NCBI GenBank assembly: GCA_900548495.1
Contig: URKT01000031.1
Span: forward strand, 1-23,791
Direction: 5' to 3'
Origin: an uncultured Collinsella sp.
Lineage (GTDB): Bacteria; Actinomycetota; Coriobacteriia; Coriobacteriales; Coriobacteriaceae
Length of the DNA: 23,791 nt
The stretch's first letter is position 1, and the number at the start of each line of letters is the position of its first letter. This document shows, piece by piece, positions 1-5,869 of the stretch. The notes beneath the pieces were generated by a model, which was given only the letters and a program-made list of their open reading frames with translations, did not search any database and had not been told where the DNA came from. The translations under genes and the position numbers were made by a program.

Positions 1-1
1 C

Positions 2-76
2 CATAAGTTGCGGTGAAATATGGATTGATTTACGGCTTTAACCGCATAAACAGCCCCTATTTCACCGCAACTTATG
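2..76. repeat. 19-bp perfect inverted repeat at the contig edge
   Basis: Positions 2-20 (CATAAGTTGCGGTGAAATA) are the exact reverse complement of 58-76, separated by 37 bases. The spacer contains a degenerate inner copy: read on the minus strand, TGCGGTTAAAGCC echoes TTGCGGTGAAATA. There is no T-tract on either side, so it does not look like an intrinsic terminator for the leftward gene. Its place at the very end of the contig fits an assembly break at a dispersed repeat, which is inference. No transposase or coding sequence is associated with it. Confidence 0.7.
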
Positions 77-115
77 AGAAGGGGTTGTGTAGCTAAATAG
101 CCCCGTCCCAAATGG

Positions 116-469
116 CTACTCTTTGATGCTGGCGATGAGGTCGCTTGCTTTGTTGGCGATGATGTTGTTGATGTCGGCCTGCAGTTCCTCGTAGACCGCG
201 ATGGCTCGCTCGCCGGCGGGGGTGAGCGTGGATCCGCGGGCGCCGTCGCGCTCGATGAGCTTGCAGCCCAGCTGGCCTTCGGCTTCGTTCACGATGCGCC
301 AGGCCTTTGAATACGCCATGCCCATGCTCTTAGCGGCACGGTTGAGCGAGTGCTCTCGGGCGATACCCTGCAGCAGCAAGACACAGCCGTGGCCGAAGAC
401 GCCCGGCAAATCCTTGTCGCACGCTTGAATGACCAACTTTGCCGTCGTTTTGTACTCCATGTGCTCCAC
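116..469 (-). CDS. Small winged helix-turn-helix regulator, ModE N-terminal/LysR type
   Basis: This 117-residue protein consists almost only of a winged HTH. The stretch LNRAAKSMGMAYSKAWRIV (about residues 42-60) is the helix-turn-helix typical of the ModE N-terminal domain and of LysR-type DNA-binding domains, and the wing follows in the KLIERDGARGSTLTPAG region. There is no molybdate-binding TOBE domain and no LysR effector domain, so if it senses a ligand the sequence does not show how. The listed start is a GTG with GGGGAG only 2 bases upstream. An in-frame ATG at 460, with GGAG 3 bases and GGGGAG 11 bases upstream, is an equally good start. It is divergent from guaB across a 184-bp gap. 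No molybdate transporter or molybdopterin gene lies nearby. The target is unknown. Confidence 0.85.
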   Translation of the reverse strand: MEHMEYKTTAKLVIQACDKDLPGVFGHGCVLLLQGIAREHSLNRAAKSMGMAYSKAWRIVNEAEGQLGCKLIERDGARGSTLTPAGERAIAVYEELQADINNIIANKASDLIASIKE

Positions 470-575
470 GTCTCCCCGCTAAAGTGTTTGCTGGGCAAAC
501 GCAAAGCCTGCGTCAAGCCCTCGTGTGCTCTTCTTAAATCATGCATTGTAGCAGTCAAAGTGCGTTAAGATACTT

Positions 576-603
576 GCCCAGTATTGGGCGCCCAAGGTTG
601 GGC
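576..603 (+). promoter_or_regulatory. Competing tandem hairpins in the guaB leader
   Basis: Two adjacent perfect hairpins, GCCCA-GTAT-TGGGC (576-589) and GCCCAA-GG-TTGGGC (590-603), share a central alternative palindrome TTGGGCGCCCAA (584-595). The three pairings are mutually exclusive. They lie 50-80 bases upstream of the guaB start and before its ribosome binding site. A weak -10-like TAAGAT sits at 566-571, but no convincing -35 goes with it. The element could be a DNA operator with repeated TGGGC half-sites or an RNA switch. No known purine riboswitch core was recognised. Confidence 0.4.
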
Positions 604-653
604 TGGGTCCTACGAGGCCTGCAGCCGACCGGTCGCATGGAAAAAGGAGAAAC

Positions 654-2165
654 ATGGCTACGTTCTTTCCCGGTGAGTCCCACACGTTTTCGGAGTATCT
701 GCTGGTCCCTGGCTATTCGTCCTCGCAGTGCATTCCTAACAACGTCTCTCTTAAGACGCCGCTGACCCGCTTTAAGCGCGGTGAGAAGCCGGCAATCACC
801 CTGAACATCCCCATGGTTTCCGCCATCATGCAGTCCGTCTCGGGCGTCGACATGGGTGTCGCGCTTGCTACCGAGGGCGGCTTGTCCTTCATTTACGGTT
901 CCCAGAGCGCCGAGTCCGAGGCCGCTATGGTCAAGGCCGTCAAGGATCACAAGGCCGGCTTCGTTCAGTCCGATTCCACCCTGACCCCCGACATGACTAT
1001 GGAGCAGGTCATCGAGCTCAAGGAGAAGACCGGTCACTCCACCATGCCGGTTACCGACGACGGCACTCCCAAGGGTAAGCTCCTGGGCATCGTCACCAGC
1101 CGTGACTATCGCCCCAGCCGCGATGACCACCAGACGAAGGTCTCCGAGTTCATGACCCCGCGTGAGCAGCTCATCGTGGGCGACAAGAACATCAGCCTCA
1201 AGGTCGCTAACGACGTCATCTGGGACAACAAGCTCAACGCCCTGCCCATCGTCGACGATAACGATCACCTCATGGGCATCGTCTTCCGCAAGGACTACGA
1301 TAGCCACAAGACCAACCCCAACGAGCTGCTCGATAACGACAAGCGCTACATGGTCGGCGCCGGTATCAACACCCGCGACTATGCCGAGCGCGTGCCGCTG
1401 CTCATCGAGGCCGGTGCCGACGTTCTGTGCATCGACTCCTCCGAGGGCTTCAGCGAGTGGCAGAAGCGCACTATCGAGTGGATCCGCGCCAACTACGGCG
1501 AGGACGTCAAGGTTGGTGCCGGTAACGTCGTCGACGCCGAGGGCTTCCGCTTCCTGGCCGACTGCGGTGCCGACTTCATCAAGGTCGGTATCGGCGGCGG
1601 TTCCATCTGCATTACCCGCGAGACCAAGGGTATCGGCCGTGGCCAGGCCACCGCGTTGATCGATGTCTGCCGCGCCCGCGACGAGTACTACGAGGAGACC
1701 GGTGTCTACGTGCCCGTTTGCTCCGATGGTGGCATTGTCTACGACTACCACATGACGCTCGCCCTTGCCATGGGTGCCGACTTTATGATGCTGGGCCGCT
1801 ACTTCGCGCGCTTTGACGAGAGCCCGACCGAGCGCGTCAATGTCAATGGCCAGTACATGAAGGAGTACTGGGGCGAGGGTTCTGCACGTGCCCGCAACTG
1901 GCAGCGCTACGACCTGGGTGGTGCCGCGAAGCTCAGCTTCGTCGAGGGCGTCGATTCCTACGTTCCCTACGCCGGTTCCCTCAAGGACGGTGTGGGCGGA
2001 ACGCTCTACAAGGTCAAGTCCACGATGTGCAACTGCGGTGCCCTCTCGATCCCCGAGCTCCAGGAAAAGGCACGCCTGACCCTGGTAAGCTCCACCTCCA
2101 TCGTCGAAGGCGGCGCCCACGACGTTGTCGTGAAAGACTCCCAGCAGAGCGTTTCCTACCGCTAA
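654..2165 (+). CDS. guaB: Inosine-5'-monophosphate dehydrogenase
   Basis: Oxidises IMP to XMP with NAD+, the committed step of GTP synthesis, in the cytosol. The 503-residue protein has the TIM barrel interrupted by a CBS pair (about 119-151 and 181-216). The active-site loop is GGGSICITRETKGIGRGQ with catalytic Cys319. Asp261 lies in CIDSSEG and the flap carries Arg418-Tyr419 (ARARNWQRYDLGG). These residue numbers are the same as in the well-studied Tritrichomonas foetus enzyme, also 503 residues, and the loop resembles that subtype rather than the usual bacterial GPGSICTTR form. The start ATG follows AAAGGAGA at 643-650. The gene is monocistronic, bounded downstream by the terminator at 2325-2359. 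Confidence 0.96.
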   Translation: MATFFPGESHTFSEYLLVPGYSSSQCIPNNVSLKTPLTRFKRGEKPAITLNIPMVSAIMQSVSGVDMGVALATEGGLSFIYGSQSAESEAAMVKAVKDHKAGFVQSDSTLTPDMTMEQVIELKEKTGHSTMPVTDDGTPKGKLLGIVTSRDYRPSRDDHQTKVSEFMTPREQLIVGDKNISLKVANDVIWDNKLNALPIVDDNDHLMGIVFRKDYDSHKTNPNELLDNDKRYMVGAGINTRDYAERVPLLIEAGADVLCIDSSEGFSEWQKRTIEWIRANYGEDVKVGAGNVVDAEGFRFLADCGADFIKVGIGGGSICITRETKGIGRGQATALIDVCRARDEYYEETGVYVPVCSDGGIVYDYHMTLALAMGADFMMLGRYFARFDESPTERVNVNGQYMKEYWGEGSARARNWQRYDLGGAAKLSFVEGVDSYVPYAGSLKDGVGGTLYKVKSTMCNCGALSIPELQEKARLTLVSSTSIVEGGAHDVVVKDSQQSVSYR

Positions 2166-2170
2166 GCGGC

Positions 2171-2264
2171 TTTCCCAAGCACCGCACCTTGCCGTTCAAA
2201 CCGTCGCTCGCGTACCAAAGTACGCGTCGCTCCTCTTTCACGGCAATCTGCGGCACTTGGAAAA
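2171..2264. repeat. 94-bp imperfect palindrome downstream of guaB
   Basis: The arms 2171-2215 and 2220-2264 pair around a CAAA loop (2216-2219). Paired blocks include GCGTAC/GTACGC next to the loop, TTGCCGT (2189-2195) with ACGGCAA (2240-2246), CCGCA (2182-2186) with TGCGG, and CCAAG (2175-2179) with CTTGG. The unpaired stretches are symmetric internal loops, and around the centre both sides read GTCGCTC in the same direction, so inverted and direct repeats are nested. No T-tract follows. It begins six bases after the guaB stop. It may be a dispersed palindromic repeat or an mRNA 3'-end stabiliser. Confidence 0.65.
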
Positions 2265-2324
2265 CCCGATCATGTTTGGGCGGGTAACAATTAGCGGTTG
2301 ATTCACAACCACGTTATTTAGATA

Positions 2325-2368
2325 AAGCGAGATGCCTGCAAGTCGCAGGCATCTCGCTTGTTGTATTT
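2325..2368 (+). terminator. Intrinsic terminator of guaB
   Basis: The arms AAGCGAGATGCCTGC (2325-2339) and GCAGGCATCTCGCTT (2345-2359) form a perfect 15-bp stem with a 5-base loop. It is followed by the T-rich run GTTGTATTT. It separates guaB from leuS. Confidence 0.8.
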
Positions 2369-2394
2369 GCTATCATCATGCGAGTTAACGATGT

Positions 2395-2512
2395 GGCGGG
2401 GCGTTCTTACCTTTGCTCGCTGCAAGTTCCGCACGAGCCGAAGAGCACTTAATGTGCTCTTCGTGCGAGCAGGACTGTCCGCAGCAGCGAGTAAAGGTAA
2501 GAACGCCCCGCC
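2395..2512. repeat. 118-bp long hairpin immediately upstream of leuS
   Basis: A perfect 20-bp arm (2395-2414) is the reverse complement of 2493-2512. It continues through one wobble into eight more pairs (2416-2423 with 2484-2491). After an internal loop comes a terminal 10-bp hairpin, CGAAGAGCAC (2439-2448) with GTGCTCTTCG (2454-2463), around TTAAT. CGCACGA (2430-2436) can alternatively pair with TCGTGCG (2461-2467). It ends 26 bases before the leuS ATG, so it is probably in the leuS 5' leader. No T-box consensus or leucine-codon run is visible. A weak promoter-like pair (TTGTAT 2361-2366, GTTAAC 2384-2389) lies just upstream. It could be a leader structure or a dispersed repeat. Confidence 0.75.
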
Positions 2513-2538
2513 CCAACCCAGCTAACAAAGGAGCTGAT

Positions 2539-5115
2539 ATGTGCGATTGCACAGATCATAAGGACGAGATTCCTGCCTACGACGCGCAGGCCATTGAGTC
2601 CCGGTGGATGAAGGCCTGGGAGGACTCCAACCTCTTTGCCGTCGACACCGACGACAGCAAGCCCAAGAAGTACGTGCTCGAGATGTTCCCGTATCCGTCG
2701 GGCGACCTGCACATGGGCCACGCGCGCAACTATACCATCGGCGATGCCATGGCCCGTCAGGCCCGCATGCGCGGCTACGACGTGCTGCACCCCATCGGCT
2801 TTGACGCCTTTGGCCTGCCCGCCGAGAACGCCGCCATCAAGCACAACACGCAGGCTGCCGCCTGGACGTATAAGAACATGGACCAGGCGCTCGCCACGAT
2901 GAAGCGCATGGGCTTCTCCTACGATCTGGATCGCATGGTCAAGACCTGCAGCCCCGACTACTATCGCTGGGGCCAGTGGATCTTTGAGAAGATGTGGGAA
3001 AAGGGCCTGGTCTACCGTAAGAAGAACCCGGTCAACTGGTGCCCCACCTGCAAGACCGTTCTGGCCAACGAGCAGGTTACCGAGGGCAAGTGCTGGCGCT
3101 GTGGCACCGAGCCCGAGAAGCGCGACCTTGAGCAGTGGTACTTCAAGATCACCGAGTACTCCCAGGAGCTGCTTGACGACCTGGAGAAGCTCCCCGGCTG
3201 GCCCGAGCGCGTCAAGCAGATGCAGGCCAACTGGATCGGTCGCTCCGAGGGCGCCGAGGTCGACTTTACCCTGTGCGACCAGGATGGCGAGCCCATCGAG
3301 GGCGACGAGGGCAAGATTACCGTCTTCACCACGCGTGCCGATACCCTTTTTGGCGTCTCCTTCTTTGTCCTGGCTCCCGAGTACGCCGGCCTGCACGAGC
3401 TCGTCGAGGGCACGGAGTACGAGGAGGCCGTCACCAAGATCGTCGAGGACTCCAAGCATATCTCTGCCGTCGAGCGTGCCCAGGGCACCCTCGAGAAGCA
3501 TGGTGCCTTCACGGGCCGCTATGTGGTAAACCCCGTCAACGGCGAGAAGGTCCCCGTGTGGGTTGCCGATTATGTCGTTGCCGACTACGGTACCGGTGCC
3601 GTCATGGCCGTTCCCTGTGGCGACCAGCGCGACTTTGAGTTTGCCCGTAAGTACGACCTGCCGATCGTGCCGATCATCCTGGACGATGACGATCGCGCTG
3701 CCGTCGAGGCCAGCGGCGAGACCATCGATACCTTCCATGCCGAGACCGTCGACTGGGATTGCGCCCACGCTGCCGAGGGCACGCTCGTCCAGTCTGGCAA
3801 GTACACCGGAATGCGCGGCGGCAAGCACTCCGAGGGCGAGGCTGCGATCGTGGCCGACCTCGAGGCCATGGGCTGCGGTCGTCGCAAGGTCGAGTTCCGT
3901 CTGCGCGACTGGCTCATCAGCCGTCAGCGCTATTGGGGCAACCCCATCCCGGCCATCCACTGCGAGCACTGCGGCATCGTGCCCGTGCCCGAGGATCAGC
4001 TGCCGGTGACGCTGCCCGAGAACCTGGACCTGGGCGCAGGCGAGACCCTCGCCGAGTGCAAAGAGTTCTATGAGACTACCTGCCCGGTCTGCGGCCGCCC
4101 GGCCAAGCGCGAGACCGATACCATGGACACCTTTACCTGCTCCAGCTGGTATTACCTGCGCTATACCGATCCGCACAACACTGAGCTGCCCTTCTCCCGT
4201 GAGGCTGCCGACCGTTGGATGCCCGTCGATAACTACATCGGCGGCATCGAGCACGCTATTTTGCACCTGCTCTACAGCCGCTTCTTTACCAAGGCACTGC
4301 GCGACCTGGGCCTGCTGAGCGTGGACGAGCCCTTCACCAACCTGCTGTGCCAGGGCATGGTCAAGGACGAGAACGGCGACACCATGTCCAAGTCCAAGGG
4401 CAACGTCGTGCCCCCGAGCTCGGTCATCGAGCCTTACGGTGCCGACACCATGCGTCTGGCGATCCTGTTTATCGCCCCGCCCGAGAAGGACTTCGACTGG
4501 GATCCCAAGGCCGTCGAGGGCGCTAACCGCTTTATCAAGCGCGCCTGGCGTATCGTTTGGCAGCTCGTCCAGTCCGGCGATGCCAACGTGGCCTTCGACA
4601 AGTCCGCGCTCGATGAGGTTGCGATGAAGCTCTATCGCGAGCGTCACCGCACCATCGCCAAGTGCACCGAGGACTTCGATCGCGGCCAGTTCAACACCGC
4701 CATCTCGGCCGTCATGGAGCTCGTCAACGCGGCGAGCGCCTACCTCAACGCCACCGAGGGTACCGCCCGCGACAAGGCGCTGTGCTACGGCGTGGCCAAG
4801 GACATCGTGAGCGTCCTTGCCCCCATCTGCCCGTTCTGGGCCGACGAGCTGTGGCACGAGGCGCTCGGCTGCGAGGGCAACGCCTATACCGCTGCCTGGC
4901 CCGAGTTCGACCTGGCCGAGTCCATCGAGGACACGGTGCAGATCGTGGTCCAGGTGCTCGGCAAGGTCCGCGGCCGCGTCGACGTTGCCCGCGATGCCTC
5001 CAATGAGGATATGCAGGCTGCCGCCGAGGCCGCCGTCGCCAAGTGGCTCGAGGGCAAGACAGTCGTCAAGGCCATCTGCGTGCCCGGCAAGCTGGTCAAC
5101 CTGGTGGTCAAGTAA
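2539..5115 (+). CDS. leuS: Leucyl-tRNA synthetase
   Basis: Class I aminoacyl-tRNA synthetase that charges tRNA-Leu and edits mischarged products; cytosolic. It has 858 residues, a normal bacterial length. The signature HMGH lies at residues 58-61 and the KMSKS-equivalent TMSKS at 615-619. Two Cys pairs suggest zinc sites: C168/C171 with C185/C188, and C475/C478 with C515/C518. The editing domain lies between the signatures and the anticodon-binding domain follows TMSKS. The ATG at 2539 is preferred because AAAGGAG (2526-2532) lies 6 bases upstream. A reading frame open to a TTG at 2413 would add 42 residues encoded inside the palindrome and is rejected. It is flanked by a terminator on each side, so it is probably monocistronic. 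Confidence 0.97.
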   Translation: MCDCTDHKDEIPAYDAQAIESRWMKAWEDSNLFAVDTDDSKPKKYVLEMFPYPSGDLHMGHARNYTIGDAMARQARMRGYDVLHPIGFDAFGLPAENAAIKHNTQAAAWTYKNMDQALATMKRMGFSYDLDRMVKTCSPDYYRWGQWIFEKMWEKGLVYRKKNPVNWCPTCKTVLANEQVTEGKCWRCGTEPEKRDLEQWYFKITEYSQELLDDLEKLPGWPERVKQMQANWIGRSEGAEVDFTLCDQDGEPIEGDEGKITVFTTRADTLFGVSFFVLAPEYAGLHELVEGTEYEEAVTKIVEDSKHISAVERAQGTLEKHGAFTGRYVVNPVNGEKVPVWVADYVVADYGTGAVMAVPCGDQRDFEFARKYDLPIVPIILDDDDRAAVEASGETIDTFHAETVDWDCAHAAEGTLVQSGKYTGMRGGKHSEGEAAIVADLEAMGCGRRKVEFRLRDWLISRQRYWGNPIPAIHCEHCGIVPVPEDQLPVTLPENLDLGAGETLAECKEFYETTCPVCGRPAKRETDTMDTFTCSSWYYLRYTDPHNTELPFSREAADRWMPVDNYIGGIEHAILHLLYSRFFTKALRDLGLLSVDEPFTNLLCQGMVKDENGDTMSKSKGNVVPPSSVIEPYGADTMRLAILFIAPPEKDFDWDPKAVEGANRFIKRAWRIVWQLVQSGDANVAFDKSALDEVAMKLYRERHRTIAKCTEDFDRGQFNTAISAVMELVNAASAYLNATEGTARDKALCYGVAKDIVSVLAPICPFWADELWHEALGCEGNAYTAAWPEFDLAESIEDTVQIVVQVLGKVRGRVDVARDASNEDMQAAAEAAVAKWLEGKTVVKAICVPGKLVNLVVK

Positions 5116-5140
5116 GCACTGCGCGCTTAACTGACGCATA

Positions 5141-5179
5141 AAAGACGAGGGGCGATCCGGTTGGGTCGTCCCTCGTTTT
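5141..5179 (+). terminator. Intrinsic terminator of leuS
   Basis: The stem ACGAGGGGCGA (5145-5155) pairs with TCGTCCCTCGT (5166-5176) with one G-T wobble. It extends inward at ATCC/GGGT and outward as A/T pairs, and ends in a TTTT run. It lies 25 bases after the leuS stop. Confidence 0.85.
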
Positions 5180-5266
5180 GCATGTATCTGCCTAGTTGCC
5201 TTCGGCCAATTGTCCTATTCTTATGGAGAAGCTGTGCGCACGCTGACCTGCAGGTTCGTACTGTGC

Positions 5267-5295
5267 TTGCACGTTTCCGCAGCTATTGGTATAGT
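5267..5295 (+). promoter_or_regulatory. Sigma-70-type promoter of the rimP-nusA-infB block
   Basis: TTGCAC (5267-5272) and TATAGT (5290-5295) are separated by exactly 17 bases. The predicted start is near 5302, about 70 bases before the rimP ATG and about 20 bases before the terminator hairpin at 5321. It is one of the two best promoter matches in the window. Confidence 0.7.
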
Positions 5296-5320
5296 TTGCT
5301 TGCAAATGAAGTTGTAATTG

Positions 5321-5353
5321 AAAGAAGTGGGGTTTCGGCCCCGCTTCTTTTTT
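5321..5353 (+). terminator. Leader terminator (probable attenuator) before rimP
   Basis: AAAGAAGTGGGG (5321-5332) pairs with CCCCGCTTCTTT (5339-5350), one T-G wobble, loop TTTCGG, followed by six T (5348-5353). It sits between the promoter at 5267-5295 and the rimP ribosome binding site, so transcripts must read through it to express rimP, nusA and the genes beyond. Premature termination in the leader of a nusA operon is known in Escherichia coli. The same role here is inference. Confidence 0.8.
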
Positions 5354-5373
5354 GTATGGATGGAGGTGCCGCA

Positions 5374-5868
5374 ATGGTCAAGACCAAGACCGAGCAGGCG
5401 ATCATCGACGCGCTCGAGGCCGTCGCTCCCCAGCACGATGTCGACATCGTCGACGTCGAGCTCGTGGGTGCCACCAAGGCCCCCTGCGTGCGCGTGCGTA
5501 TCGAGGGTGCCGAGGGTCAGAGCCTGTCGCTCAACGATGTCACGGCCAACACCAAGTGGGTCGGCGATGTGATTGAGGAGCTCGACCCCATCTCTTCGAG
5601 CTATACGCTCGAGGTGTCGAGCCCGGGCATGGCGCGCCCGCTGCGCCGCCCGTGCGACTTTGCCCGCTTTGTGGGCGAGAACTGTGAGCTCACCTCCACC
5701 GCTACCGAGGGCCGTCGCAAGTACGCCGGCAAGATTGCCGCCGCCACCGAGGCGAACGTGACCCTCGAGCTCGAGGGCGGCGAGTCCGTCACCCTCGATT
5801 TCTCTGATGTTAAAAAGTGCAAGTTGAAGCCCACCTACGACTTCAAGCCCGCGAAGGAAGGAAAGTAA
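5374..5868 (+). CDS. rimP: Ribosome maturation factor RimP
   Basis: Assists maturation of the 30S ribosomal subunit. The 164-residue protein shows the RimP (DUF150) pattern: an N-terminal alpha/beta domain (HDVDIVDVELVGATKAPCVRVRI, given here only as the region about residues 22-44), the family signature LEVSSPGMARPLRRP near residue 84, and a C-terminal SH3-like beta domain ending in KKCKLKP. The start ATG at 5374 has GGAGG (5362-5366) 7 bases upstream. An in-frame ATG at 5356 lacks a site, and a longer open frame back to 5161 crosses the promoter and terminator and is rejected. It is the first gene of the block and ends one base before nusA begins. Confidence 0.93.
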   Translation: MVKTKTEQAIIDALEAVAPQHDVDIVDVELVGATKAPCVRVRIEGAEGQSLSLNDVTANTKWVGDVIEELDPISSSYTLEVSSPGMARPLRRPCDFARFVGENCELTSTATEGRRKYAGKIAAATEANVTLELEGGESVTLDFSDVKKCKLKPTYDFKPAKEGK

Positions 5869-5869
5869 G

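Noticed and set aside
555..2120. 521-codon open frame on the minus strand across guaB
   Set aside because: Same shadow effect. The guaB frame has full IMPDH active-site motifs.
2296..2310. GGTTG-ATTCA-CAACC hairpin before the guaB terminator
   Set aside because: Only five pairs, with no context that gives it a role. Such short hairpins are expected by chance.
2395..2512. T-box riboswitch upstream of leuS
   Set aside because: The conserved TGGNACCGCG-type T-box core and the specifier-loop arrangement are not present, only a long symmetric hairpin.
2413..2538. N-terminal extension of leuS from a TTG codon
   Set aside because: The extension is encoded by the long palindrome, has no ribosome binding site, and the ATG at 2539 has AAAGGAG at good spacing and the normal LeuRS length.
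2449..5139. 896-codon open frame on the minus strand across leuS
   Set aside because: Mirror frame of a high-GC gene with strong third-position bias. The plus strand carries HMGH, TMSKS and the zinc Cys pairs.
5161..5373. N-terminal extension of rimP from a TTG codon
   Set aside because: It would cross the leuS terminator, the promoter and the leader terminator. GGAGG supports the ATG at 5374.
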